Part shown: positions 53,184-62,086 of the stretch, piece by piece | How positions within the stretch are numbered: the stretch's first letter is position 1 | Layout: each line of letters begins with the position of its first letter | Source of the DNA: Streptomyces sclerotialus | Lineage (GTDB): Bacteria > Actinomycetota > Actinomycetes > Streptomycetales > Streptomycetaceae | Assembly: GCA_000719105.1 (NCBI GenBank) | Contig: JODX01000018.1 | Coordinates: 186,001 to 250,000 of the forward strand | Length of the DNA stretch: 64,000 bases | Reading direction: 5' to 3' | The notes under the pieces: generated by a model | Told to the model about the DNA's origin: nothing | The model's input: only the letters and a program-made list of their open reading frames with translations | The model's database searches: none | Translations under genes and position numbers: made by a program

Positions 53184-54578
53184 TCACCGCACGCGCCCGC
53201 CCGGGAAGTGCGACTTGGTGATGACGCCGTGCACTCCGGTCGTACGGTCCACGACCTGCGACAGTTCGAAGTCGGCGGCGGCGGACAGGTAGGCGTAGGC
53301 CACCGCGCGGTCCATGCCCAGGTCGTCCTGGAGGAAGTCGAGAGCGTTGACGACGGCACGGCGCATGGCGGTGTCCAGGTCGGAGCCCTGCCCGCCGGCC
53401 GAGCCGTCGGGGTCCGAAAGGCCCACGGGCAGCCAGGCGTCCTCGGTTTCGCCGAACGGGTAGCGGTACGCCACCGATGGCGCGTCACCGGAGCCGGGCT
53501 TGCACACGGTCAGCCGGAACGTGGTGCGCAGCGAGCCCTCCATGGCTGTCAGCGACACCTCGCCGTTGCCCATGGCCATGTGCGGGTCACCGGTGTAGAA
53601 GAGCGCGCCCTCGGTGGAGACCGGCAGGTAGAGAGCGGAGTCCTGGCCGAGCCGTCGGATGTCGATGTTGCCGCCGCCCAGCGTCGGCGGGATCGAGTTG
53701 AGTGCGGGCGCGGTGAGGGTGTCGCCCTCCGCGAAGGCGACGCCCATCATGCCCATGTGCGGGGCGAGCGGGAAGATCACCTCGTTCTTGCGGCCCAGCG
53801 GCAGCACGCCGTGCGCGGTGCCGCCCCGGCCGCTGCGGACGGGGGTGAAGACCGAGACGTTGCCGTACTTCTCCGGGTCGCTGTCGGCTCGTCCGTCGGT
53901 GTCGGCGGGCGGCATCACCTCGTCCGTCGCGATGCCGTCGGCCCCGGCCGCCAGGGCGCCCTTGCCGTGCCGACTGGAGATCACCCCGTACGGCACCCGG
54001 GGCAGCAATGACAGAGGTTCGACCTTGAGTACGTCACCGGGCTCCGCGCCGTCGACGTGGATGGGGCCGATCACGATGTGCGGCCCGTCCGTGTCGAAGT
54101 CGCGCTGCGTGCGGTCATAGGACCGGGCGATCTCCACCGCGTCGTTCAGTACCTGCTGCTCGGGCACGCCCTGGGCGCGGAACCAGGTGCGTGGGTCCCG
54201 GCCCTGGTCCTCCAGCAGACCTTCGTGGGAGACGGAGTCGACTGTGACGGTTTCTCCGGAACGGATACGGAGTACGGGCCTGCTGTCCAGTGCGGGGACG
54301 TAGCCCCAGCGGATGTGGTCGGGTTCGGCCCGCAGGTAGTGCTTGCCGTGCACGGGGCCCTTGCCGGGCTGGAGGATCCGCCGGGGGAAGGACGTTCTGC
54401 TTCCTGTGCCGGCACCCGTGTTCCCGGGGGCCGCGGCAGCGATCCCCGGCGCCATCAGTGGGGCGCCGGCGCCCAGGGCGGTGGCGGCAGCGGCGGTACG
54501 CAGCAGTCCGCGTCGCCCCAGCCGACCGGCCAGTACGTCATGCACCTGTTCCGTGGTCACAGCTGTTTCGTTGCGCAT
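53184..54578 (-). CDS. secreted acetamidase/formamidase family protein
   Basis: About 464 residues. A Tat-like signal (GRLGRRGLLRTAAAATALGAG, cleavage near AAAAP) is followed by the acetamidase/formamidase beta domain: VLRIRSGETVTVDSVSHEG, GPHIVIGPIHVDGAEPGDVLKVEP, PLAPHMGMMGVAFAEGDTL, GGNIDIRRLGQDSALYLPVSTEGALFYTGDPH and MGNGEVSLTAMEG. The metal-binding His/Asp/Glu positions look intact. I chose the ATG read from 54578 because the TTG 51 bases upstream has no ribosome site, though this ATG also has only a weak one. It releases ammonia from short amides; export is unusual for the family but occurs in actinomycetes. Confidence 0.88.
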   Translation of the reverse strand: MRNETAVTTEQVHDVLAGRLGRRGLLRTAAAATALGAGAPLMAPGIAAAAPGNTGAGTGSRTSFPRRILQPGKGPVHGKHYLRAEPDHIRWGYVPALDSRPVLRIRSGETVTVDSVSHEGLLEDQGRDPRTWFRAQGVPEQQVLNDAVEIARSYDRTQRDFDTDGPHIVIGPIHVDGAEPGDVLKVEPLSLLPRVPYGVISSRHGKGALAAGADGIATDEVMPPADTDGRADSDPEKYGNVSVFTPVRSGRGGTAHGVLPLGRKNEVIFPLAPHMGMMGVAFAEGDTLTAPALNSIPPTLGGGNIDIRRLGQDSALYLPVSTEGALFYTGDPHMAMGNGEVSLTAMEGSLRTTFRLTVCKPGSGDAPSVAYRYPFGETEDAWLPVGLSDPDGSAGGQGSDLDTAMRRAVVNALDFLQDDLGMDRAVAYAYLSAAADFELSQVVDRTTGVHGVITKSHFPGGRVR

Positions 54579-54650
54579 GAACCATCTGTAGGAGCCGGTC
54601 GTTGCTGATGCGTCAGACGCGCATTGCAAGCCCGTAACCGCAAGATCACC

Positions 54651-54734
54651 ACCAGTGACCAGTGACCAGTGACCAGTGGCCAGTGACCAGTGAGCAGTGA
54701 GCAGTAAGCAGTGAGCAGTAAGCAGCGATCAGCC
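54651..54734. repeat. twelve tandem 7-bp units (ACCAGTG/AGCAGTG)
   Basis: Units start every 7 bp from 54651. Four perfect ACCAGTG units are followed by variants GCCAGTG, ACCAGTG, AGCAGTG, AGCAGTA, AGCAGTG, AGCAGTA, AGCAGCG and ATCAGCC. It lies just upstream of the acetamidase gene and next to a truncated ABC gene, and probably arose by slippage. Confidence 0.92.
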
Positions 54735-54740
54735 ATCGGC

Positions 54741-54990
54741 TCAGCGGTCATGGACCGCCAGCGGCCATCCGCCCACCGTGTGCACCCGTACCGGCGTGTC
54801 GAAGATGCCGCTCAGGGTGTCCGGTGCCATCAGCACCTCCCGTGCGCCGTGGGCCCACACCCTTCCGTCGCGCAGGGCCATGATGCGCTCGGAGTAGTCG
54901 GCCGCGATGGTGATGTCGTGGACGATCAGGGCCACGGTCTTGCCGAGGTCGTCGGCGGCGGCCCGGAGCCGTTCCACCATGCGGGTCACG
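54741..54990 (-). pseudogene. C-terminal fragment of a siderophore ABC transporter ATPase
   Basis: About 80 residues in frame: RLRAAADDLGKTVALIVHDITIAADYSERIMALRDGRVWAHGAREVLMAPDTLSGIFDTPVRV. This is the region after Walker B, with the switch His in VHDI, of FecE/FepC-type ATPases. Walker A, signature and Walker B are absent, and the frame upstream of about 54990 is unrelated. It is a truncated leftover. Confidence 0.8.
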
Positions 54991-55341
54991 CCGCCGCGAT
55001 CGATCCGGCTGCTGACCGGACCGCCGGTCCTGCCATCGGAGTTCCGGAACGGCGCCCTGTCCGCGCACCCGGACACCCCCGCGCCGGCGGCGGGGTTCGG
55101 GGGCGTCGGTCCACATGACCGCGCCGCCCTCGAGCGCCTCGCACCGACGCGTGGGGATGGTCCGCCGCCCGGGGAACACCGGGCCCTCGTGGCGTGTGCT
55201 TCCCGGGCGGCGCAGAGTGATCCGGGTCCGTACGTGCACGAAGAGGTGCTCTCCTCGTGTCCTCGCCGATCCTCGCCGACTGGGTGGCGATCGGCGGCGG
55301 CCGTGGGGCGCGGTCCTTCTCCGCGTGGGACGCGGGGCCTG
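54991..55341. other. 351-bp gap: nothing recognised
   Basis: No open frame with family features on either strand and no clear repeat or hairpin. It joins the ABC fragment to the MFS gene and is probably a deletion scar. Confidence 0.5.
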
Positions 55342-56955
55342 TCAGGCGCCTTCCCCCACGACGGCCTCGGACCGCTCAGGGGTGCTCGGCGCCTGGACCG
55401 CCGACTCGCGTACCACCTTCGCCCTTCCCGTACGGTTCGCGCCGGGGCGCAGCAGGACGAAGGCGAGAACAGCTGCCAGGAACGTCAGCGCTGCCGAGAC
55501 GGTCAGGCACAGGCGCATGCCGTCGAGGAAGGCGTCGCCGACCGCACCCCAGACCTGGCCGGTCCGCGCGCCGAGCGGTACCGAGCCGACCGCGCCGAGA
55601 CCGTCGTCGCGGACCGCCTCGGTGACCCGGTCGGCCAGTGGGCCGTCGACGCCGGCGTCGGAGAGGCGGCCGGGCAGCGCGGAGACGGCGCGACTGGTGA
55701 GGAGGGCGCCGAGTACTGCGGGGCCGAGCGCGCCGCCGACCTGCCGGAAGGCGTTGTTCCCCGCGGCGGCCATCCCGGCGAGCGGGTGCGGCACGGAGGC
55801 GACGGCGACGGCCGTCATCGGCGTCGTCACGAACCCCATACCTAGTCCGAGCAGGACCAGCCGCCAGGAGAGCGAGGCGAGGGACGTGCCCGCATCGGCT
55901 CCGAGCAGCGTGAGCAGCGCGACGGTCACCATGAGCAGTCCTGTGGTGATCATGAGGCGCGGTGACACCTTGTGCATGACGCGCCCCGCGACCCCGCTGA
56001 CGAGCAGGGCGGCCCCGGTGATCAGGAGCATCCGCCAGGCGGCACCGAGTGTGTCGAGGTGCTGGACCATGCCGAAGTAGAGGCTCAGCACGAAGAAGAA
56101 GCCGATCATGCCGAGGAACATGACCATGGCTACGAGGGTGGTGGCGGTGAAGCCGGGGCTGCGGAAGAGTGCGAGGTCGAGCATGGGATGCGCGGAGCGC
56201 CGCTCGGCCACGACGAAGGCGGTCCCGCTGATGACCGCGACGGCGAGCGCGACGACGACCAGTGTGTCGCCGAAGGAACCCGCGCCGCCCTGGATGACTC
56301 CGTAGACGAGCGCGGTGATGGCGAGCGCGGCGGTGATCTGTCCGGGCCAGTCCAGCTGTCCGGTGCGCGGAGCACGGCTTTCGGGAAGCAGCCGCAGGGA
56401 GACGCCGAAGGCGGACAGCGCGACGGGTATCGGCACGAGGAAGATCCACCGCCAGCCCGCCTGGCCCAGGATCACCCCGGCGACCACGCCGCCGACGGCG
56501 AGCGCGCCGAGCAGGCACATCGCCCAGAAACCGATGAACTTCCCGCGCTCGCGGTGGTCGGGCACGGCGTGGCTGATGAGTGCGAGCGTCGTCGGCAGCA
56601 GCGCGGCGGCACCGATCCCGGAGAGCGCCTGGCCCGCCCACAGCTGGCCGATCGAGTGGGCGGTGAGCGAGGTCGCGGCGCCGGCGGCGGAGAGCAGCAG
56701 CCCGGCGAGGTAGACCTTCTTGCGGCCGTGGACGTCACCGAAGACCCCGGCGGTGAGGATGAAGGCGGCCATCGGCAGTACGAAGGCGGAGGAGACCCAG
56801 GACAGTTGTGAGGTGGTCGTGGAGAGAGCCGACTGGATGGCGGTGAGGCTCACCGAGACGCTCGTCACCGGCAGGTAGGCGACGAAGACCCCGAGGCAGG
56901 CCATGAGGAGCGTCACTCCGCGACGGGATTCAGCGGCGGGCGGTGACTGGGACAA
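55342..56955 (-). CDS. MFS drug-efflux transporter (DHA2, EmrB/QacA type, 14 helices)
   Basis: About 537 residues with fourteen hydrophobic segments. Motif A is DVHGRKKVYLAGLLL and motif C-like LSGIGAAALLPTTLALISHAVPD follows; other helices are VVAGVILGQAGWRWIFLVPIPVALSAFGV and GFVTTPMTAVAVASVPHPLAGMAAAGNNAFRQVGGALGPAV. TTG 56955 is the best start because AAGGAG lies 7 bp upstream; the frame stays open into the promoter region. It is divergent from an Lrp-type regulator, a common pairing for efflux pumps in Streptomyces. Substrate unknown. Confidence 0.9.
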   Translation of the reverse strand: MSQSPPAAESRRGVTLLMACLGVFVAYLPVTSVSVSLTAIQSALSTTTSQLSWVSSAFVLPMAAFILTAGVFGDVHGRKKVYLAGLLLSAAGAATSLTAHSIGQLWAGQALSGIGAAALLPTTLALISHAVPDHRERGKFIGFWAMCLLGALAVGGVVAGVILGQAGWRWIFLVPIPVALSAFGVSLRLLPESRAPRTGQLDWPGQITAALAITALVYGVIQGGAGSFGDTLVVVALAVAVISGTAFVVAERRSAHPMLDLALFRSPGFTATTLVAMVMFLGMIGFFFVLSLYFGMVQHLDTLGAAWRMLLITGAALLVSGVAGRVMHKVSPRLMITTGLLMVTVALLTLLGADAGTSLASLSWRLVLLGLGMGFVTTPMTAVAVASVPHPLAGMAAAGNNAFRQVGGALGPAVLGALLTSRAVSALPGRLSDAGVDGPLADRVTEAVRDDGLGAVGSVPLGARTGQVWGAVGDAFLDGMRLCLTVSAALTFLAAVLAFVLLRPGANRTGRAKVVRESAVQAPSTPERSEAVVGEGA

Positions 56956-57316
56956 GAGGAGACTCCTTCGGAGCGCCGGAACCCCGGCGCGAGGGACGAG
57001 TGAGGACACACGAGCGGTACGGCGGGTCCGGCCGTAGCGGAACGGGGCGGGCGCGGGGCCGCGCTCACCATGGCCGGACGGGACGGGCGGCGACGCTGCC
57101 GGACCGCGTCGACGTGGCGCCGGCCCCGCCCACGCACGGAACGTCGTCCCCGGCGCGTACACCGGACGGCGCCCCGCCGTGAGCACGAGGGGACGCGCCG
57201 TGGGTCCGCTCATACATCCTTCAAGAGTCTCCGTCACACTCGGTGATTCCCCCAAACCTCTCCCGGGCATCTGAGGGAAACTGCTGTCACCAGGCGCTTC
57301 ATGCAATGATTCCGCC

Positions 57317-58312
57317 ATGCTCGACGCCCTCGACAGTCAGATCCTCCACGCGCTGCACGTGGTGCCGCGCGCGCCGTTCCGCGTGATCGGAGAGGCGGTG
57401 GGGGCGTCGGAACAGACCGTCGCGCGACGGTACCGGGCCATGCGGCGTTCGGGCACCATGCGGGTCGTGGGGCTCGTCAACCCGGCGGTGCACGGCCTCA
57501 CGGCGAGTATCGTGCGGATCACTCTGCGCCCGGACAGGATCGATGCGCTCGCCGAGGCAGTGACCCGGCTGCCCGAGATCTCCTTCGCGAACGTCTCCTT
57601 CGGCGGCTCGGAGATCGTCTGTTCGATGGAGGCGCCCCACGACGGCCGGGTGCCGGATGTGCTGCGCCAACTGGGCTGCTCGCCAGGCGTGTTGGATGTC
57701 ACCACTCGCATGGTGCTGCATGCCTACTCCCCGCCCGGCGCCGACTGGGCGCGGCTCGGCCCCTCGCTCCCGGAGGAGGCGGTGGCGCTGCTCCTCGAGC
57801 GTCACCCGCGTCAGGAACCGAAGGGCCCGCCGGCCGAACTGCGTGAGGAGGACGGCGCGCTGCTCGCGGTCCTCGCCGAGGACGGCCGAGCGAGCCAGGC
57901 CACGCTGGCGGAGGGCACCGGCTGGACCACCGGCCGGATCGCGCGACGCATGGAGGCCCTGGAGCGCTCGGGCACACTGCTCTACGACGTGGACCTGGTT
58001 CCGGAGCGGCTGGGTTACCCCTTCAGTGCGGCGCTGTGGATGCGTACCTCTCCCGGGCGGCTGCACGAGACGGGTACGGCCGTCGCCGCACTTCCCCGTG
58101 TCGTCTTCGCTGCGGCCACCAGCGGCGACCAGAACCTCATGGCGATCGTCATGTGCACGGACGTCGCCGACTTCTACGGTTTCCTCAGCCGCGGCCTCGC
58201 CACGGTCCCCGGCGTCACCGATTACACGGTGAGCGTCCGGCTGCGTGCCCTCAAACAGGCCGCGTCGCTCGTCCACCGGGGGCGGCTGGTGCCTCCGCTC
58301 CCGCGGCGGTGA
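57317..58312 (+). CDS. Lrp/AsnC family regulator with duplicated domains
   Basis: 331 residues, twice the usual Lrp length. Residues 1-150 hold one AsnC HTH (LDSQILHALHVVPRAPFRVIGEAVGASEQTVARRYRAMRRSGTMRVVG) and a ligand/RAM-like half. Residues 170-320 repeat the plan (LREEDGALLAVLAEDGRASQATLAEGTGWTTGRIARRMEALERSGTLLYDVD, and a C-terminal half ending YTVSVRLRALKQ). ATG 57317. It likely controls the divergent MFS gene through the 361-bp gap between them. Confidence 0.9.
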   Translation: MLDALDSQILHALHVVPRAPFRVIGEAVGASEQTVARRYRAMRRSGTMRVVGLVNPAVHGLTASIVRITLRPDRIDALAEAVTRLPEISFANVSFGGSEIVCSMEAPHDGRVPDVLRQLGCSPGVLDVTTRMVLHAYSPPGADWARLGPSLPEEAVALLLERHPRQEPKGPPAELREEDGALLAVLAEDGRASQATLAEGTGWTTGRIARRMEALERSGTLLYDVDLVPERLGYPFSAALWMRTSPGRLHETGTAVAALPRVVFAAATSGDQNLMAIVMCTDVADFYGFLSRGLATVPGVTDYTVSVRLRALKQAASLVHRGRLVPPLPRR

Positions 58313-58827
58313 GCAGAGGAGAAGGAACGGAACGTGGTCGTGACGGCAGCGCGGGCGCCCGGGGTCGGTGGATGCGGAACGGGTACACGGTTCTGACGTC
58401 CTCGGCGGCGCCGAGCCAACTTCGTTGCGGCCCCGACTTCGAGGAGGCGGACCTTCCCGGACCAGCGTCGGGAGGGTGCTGAACAGCTCGCCGCAACCAC
58501 GGGCCATCCAGTGGAAGAGCGACTTCGACCGCCCCGTCGGCATCCCGCAGGCGGCAGACCACTGGGTCGCCTGACCGCGTGCTGAGTCCTGGCACTGTTG
58601 ATGTTCCGCTGGGTACTGGGGCGCGCACGCAAGCGAGTGAGGCCGGAGCGAGCAGCGCGGCTCTCGGCAGACCTGTGAGCCGCCCTTGCAAGTTCCGCCG
58701 GCGGCTCCGAGCGGGCTCCACACCGCAGGTGGACGATCAGTGTGAGCACAGTCTTGACCATGCCGGGTCGGTGCATCGCCTGAGGGCAGCAGTGTTGAAG
58801 CAAGATCGAAGGGCTACGCGCTACGCG
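58313..58827. other. 515-bp gap with dispersed repeat and transposase start relic
   Basis: No intact gene. Copy B of the dispersed repeat is at about 58743-58804; on the minus strand it encodes AMHRPGMVKTVLTLIV, matching AMRRPGMIKTVVTRMI of the relic at 50819. Other sequence here is unrecognised. Confidence 0.55.
58743..58804. repeat. dispersed repeat, copy B (copy A at 50801-50864)
   Basis: Same orientation as copy A and about 7.9 kb away. The two bracket the stretch with the glycosidase relics, acetamidase, MFS and Lrp genes. Confidence 0.65.
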
Positions 58828-60078
58828 CTACGTGCTGCTGTCGGCATGATTTCCGACCAGGAGTTTGAGCCGCCCTTGCGCGACCACGCCCGTATCGTCA
58901 CTGGCCGACTGCGCCCGGCGAACGAGGTAACTGTCGATGGCGCGGATCGCCCGTCGACGACGCTCCAGTGGCAGCACGGTCTCGTCCAGACCGTAGAGGA
59001 GAAGAAGCAGGGGCATCGGAGTGGAGGACTGAAGGACCTTCATCCGGTACAGGAACCGGCCCTCGACGCCGTGTTGCGGATAATCGTCGATCAGGTCATA
59101 AATATCGGCGTATCGCGCCAGTTCGGCGAAGACATCCTCAGTAGGGACGGCGGCCGAGAGCAGCCAGCGCTCGAACTCCTTGAACAGGGTGGAGGAGGTG
59201 AACTCCCGCTGTGTTCGCATCGTGAGCCAGTACGTCAGGAACACGTCGAGGCGGCTTCGCGTGATGCGGCCAGTCGTCTGTTCCGTGCGCCATTCGTCCT
59301 GGTCGAAGGGCGCCCAGTACGTTTTGTAGAGCCGGTCGACATCTGCGCCGGCACGTTCCGCGTTACGGAACAGTAGGTTCTTGATCAAGTCCGCATGCTC
59401 CAGCGGTGTACCGCGGCTGTTCAGCGTCTCGAAGACGACTTGCGCATCATCGTGCTCTTCCAGGTCGATGATGACCAGACGCAGCTGTTCCCGCAGGGTT
59501 TGCACCAGCGTCCCCAGCCGCTCCTCGGGATCGGCGGATTCTGCCAGCCATGCATCGATCTCCTGCTGGAAGTAGGTGACGGCTTCGGCGAGCCGTCCTG
59601 CCCCGCCCTGACCGAGCATGACGGTGCGGAACTCGTCACGGTCCGCGTTGGTCGGCCACACCTTGTAGAGGTGATCGGGGTGCTGGGCGCGGTCGAACAG
59701 ATCCTCGTCATTCTCCAGGAACTTGCTCAGCAGCCGCACGGACCGCTCGTGGTTGAGAGCCGCCGCCGACAGACGGGACGCAAACAGGAACAACTGCAGA
59801 GTTGTCAGACGCTGCTGGCCGTCAATGACCTGCCGTGTCTCCAGACTCGACGAAAGGTACGGTGTCTCGTCGAAGACAACCGCGCCGAGAAAGTGTGGAG
59901 CCACCGTATCGCCGGTCAGGGCCGCCTGCTCGGCCCGCTCGACGGTGCGGCGAATGTCCTCCCACAGAGCCGACCAGTTGTCGTCCCGGTTCCACACGTA
60001 CGGCCTCTGGAACAGCGGTACCGTGTAGCGGATGTCCCTGCCGAAGATCCGACGCAGGTCGACTGTGTCTGCTCTCAT
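58828..60078 (-). pseudogene. DUF262 (GmrS/ParB-like NTPase) protein, C-terminally truncated
   Basis: About 416 residues from the ATG read from 60078. DUF262 hallmarks are intact: YTVPLFQRPYVW (residues 18-29), RQVIDGQQRLTTLQL, QVVFETLNSRGTPLEHADLIKNLLF. It then follows the family as far as RRRRAIRAIDSYLVRR, about residue 390, after which the sequence is unlike the family (SASDDTGVVAQGRLK). The DUF1524 HNH nuclease half of GmrSD-type proteins is missing. The end abuts the dispersed-repeat region. GmrSD proteins restrict modified phage DNA; this one has probably lost nuclease function, unless the frame represents a stand-alone DUF262 protein. Confidence 0.75.
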
Positions 60079-60219
60079 GGATCGAGGTCTCCTCTTCGCT
60101 TTGCGGTTAACACCGTGGCGATCACCACCACAGTCGGCTGGCCTGATCCACAAAATTCAGCGGCAAGACGGCAGAGGACACAAGCGGACAACGGGATGCC
60201 GTTGTGTCTCCCGCTGGGT

Positions 60220-60701
60220 GTCTTGGTGACCTGCATCCAGGAGGGCGACATCGGCCTGCTCCGCGCGCTCCAACGTCGAAATCACCAGCACGGTGTCACC
60301 TACGCCCCGTCCACGCACACGACGAGCTCAGCAAGCTGTGCCGGGCCGCATACCGGCTCGCCCTCCTCGAACGGTCGACGACGCGAACCTGCTGGCCCTC
60401 GCCCGAGCTCCGAGCAACGCGTTCTCACCCTCCGTCACGGCCTGACGGAGGTACTCCGCTCACACTGCCACTGATCGGCCGCCGTGTCGGCGTCGCCCCA
60501 GGACGCGTCCGCCAGATCGAGAGGGAGGCCGTCGACAGACTGAAGGCCCTCTTCGAGGAACACCAGCGGGAGGCGGCGGTGTGGGAGCGAAATGAAGCCG
60601 CGGCGGGACAAGTCCGGACCGATGAGAACACTGAACCTGCTGGCCGGTGGCAAGCCTCACGCAGGCCGGGAGCGGTCGACAGTGCGAGCAGGCGGCGGTA
60701 G
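60220..60701 (+). pseudogene. decayed sigma-70-type factor
   Basis: Two recognisable pieces on the plus strand: QEGDIGLLRALQRRNHQHGVTYA (region 2.1-2.2, from about 60237) and, in other frames, SSEQRVLTLRHGLT, then GGTPLTLPLIGRRVGVAPGRVRQIEREAVDRLKAL (region 4 HTH, about 60410-60560), ending at 60701. Region 3 is mostly gone and at least two frameshifts separate the parts. It cannot make a sigma factor. Confidence 0.7.
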
Positions 60702-61025
60702 GCGGTTCGAGCTGAGCGCCACACGGGCTACCGATGCCACAAGGTCGGGGAATCGAGTTTGAAGGGCTGCTCGTCCTCGGAGGCGCTGAAGAGTTGCAGG
60801 CGGTACGGCTTCGGCTGGGTGCGCTCGGCTACCTGTGGGACGACGATGCTCCCAGCCTTGGCGGGTATTGGGCCGGAGGCACGCTGGCCGGTGGCCTGGT
60901 CGGCGCTCGATGCCAGGACAGAAGACTGGGCAGAGCGAGCAACGATGACTGTCTTGTGACGCATGTGTTGGCACTTCCCGGACTCAATCTAATACCGTGG
61001 TCGATCGCTTGTGCGACGTTCGTCG
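60702..61025. other. 324-bp gap: only weak open frames
   Basis: A minus-strand frame at 60728-60964 (78 codons, start MRHKTVIVARSAQ) and plus-strand frames overlap here, but none shows family features or a convincing ribosome site. I treat it as leader DNA of the second Rhs cassette. Confidence 0.4.
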
Positions 61026-61466
61026 ATGGGTGTTACGGCGGTGGCTGACGTGAGCGCTGAGGCGTTGCGGGTGCGGCTGGCGGATCTGCGGGCGACCGAG
61101 CGGGGGGATCTCCGTGAGGTGGTGGGTGAGTTCCGGCGGAGCGAGGTGCTGGTGCCGGTGGTGGACGGTGCGCTGCTGTCCGCGGAGCTGGGCGGGATCC
61201 GCTGGCTGTTGGTGTTCACGGACGAGGCGGCGCTGGCGCGGTTCGCGGAGGCGCGCGGGGAGATGTACGACGAGCGCATGCCGGTGTACGGGGCGCGGTT
61301 GCTGGACCGGGTGATCCCGCGGGCCGGCGGGCCGATGGGCATTGCGGTGGACGCGGGGAGCGAGGCGGGCATGGTGCTGCCGCCGATGACGGGCATCGTG
61401 CCGGATGCGGTGGCGCTGGACGCGCTGGCGCCCGCAGGCGCGGGTGCTGCGGGGGTGGGCGCGTGA
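61026..61466 (+). CDS. SseB-like N-terminal domain protein, first gene of Rhs cassette 2
   Basis: About 146 residues, paralogous to the protein at 43550: VVGEFRRSEVLVPVVDGALLSAELGGIRWLLVFTDEAALARFAE, then YGARLLDRVIPRAGGPMGIAVDAGSEAGMVLPP. ATG 61026 is my choice; several GTG codons shortly after are possible. Its stop overlaps the next gene by 4 bp, as in cassette 1. Function in toxin export or chaperoning is inferred from linkage only. Confidence 0.82.
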   Translation: MGVTAVADVSAEALRVRLADLRATERGDLREVVGEFRRSEVLVPVVDGALLSAELGGIRWLLVFTDEAALARFAEARGEMYDERMPVYGARLLDRVIPRAGGPMGIAVDAGSEAGMVLPPMTGIVPDAVALDALAPAGAGAAGVGA

Positions 61467-62086
61467 GCGGCGGCGGTTATGAGGTTGATCCGGAGGCGAT
61501 GGCGCGGATCACTCAGGGCATCAACCAGGCCATGGCGGAGCTGAAGGAGCTGGGCTTCGACATCGAGGCGGGCCTGGGGCGCGGCTTCGACGATCTGGAG
61601 TTGGCCGATCTGGAGGTGGGGGATGCCGGGCTGCGGCAGACCTTCGCCGGTTTCTGTGATCGGTGGGGCTGGGGTGTGCGGTCGCTGATGCAGGACGCGA
61701 ATGAGTTCGCGGCGCGGCTGGATCTGTCGGCGGGGCTGTATCACGAGCAGGAGCAGTACGCCTCGAACACCCTGAAGACGGTGTGGACGGCCGCGGCGGG
61801 CAATCCGTACCTGTCGAAGGAGGAGGTCGAGCAGCGCTCCTGGGGCGACACCCTGAAGGACAACGCCGTCTCCCACGTCATGGACGCCGACTACAGTCCG
61901 GGCTCGTTCACGGAGGGGCAGGAGGAGGTGCGGCAGGCCTGGGGGCAGACCTGGCAGGACGTCCAGACCTCGACCATCACTCCCGACGCGCCGTTCGATG
62001 CGGACACCGACTGGCAGTGGAGCGGTCCGCCCGAGCCCGAGGCCGGCTCGCCCGCGCAGGAGACGCCCGGGGCGGGTGAGCGCTGA
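61463..62086 (+). CDS. WXG100-like/ESX-type protein in Rhs cassette 2
   Basis: 207 residues, paralogous to the protein at 43954: YEVDPEAMARITQGINQAMAELKELGF, then FAGFCDRWGWGVRSLMQDANEFAARLDLSAGLYHEQEQYA, and the matching tail DTDWQWSGPPEPE (DRSDWQWDGPPPE in cassette 1). GTG 61463 overlaps the previous stop; its own stop shares a base with the Rhs ATG at 62086. Confidence 0.8.
   Translation: MSGGGYEVDPEAMARITQGINQAMAELKELGFDIEAGLGRGFDDLELADLEVGDAGLRQTFAGFCDRWGWGVRSLMQDANEFAARLDLSAGLYHEQEQYASNTLKTVWTAAAGNPYLSKEEVEQRSWGDTLKDNAVSHVMDADYSPGSFTEGQEEVRQAWGQTWQDVQTSTITPDAPFDADTDWQWSGPPEPEAGSPAQETPGAGER

Noticed and set aside
59395..60474. Plus-strand open frame of 359 codons
   Set aside because: Antisense to the DUF262 gene; only its last part overlaps the genuine sigma-factor relic, in broken frames.
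60734..61048. Small plus-strand frame starting MPQGRGIEFEGLL
   Set aside because: No family features and runs into the next gene's start; a competing minus-strand frame is equally good, so neither is called.
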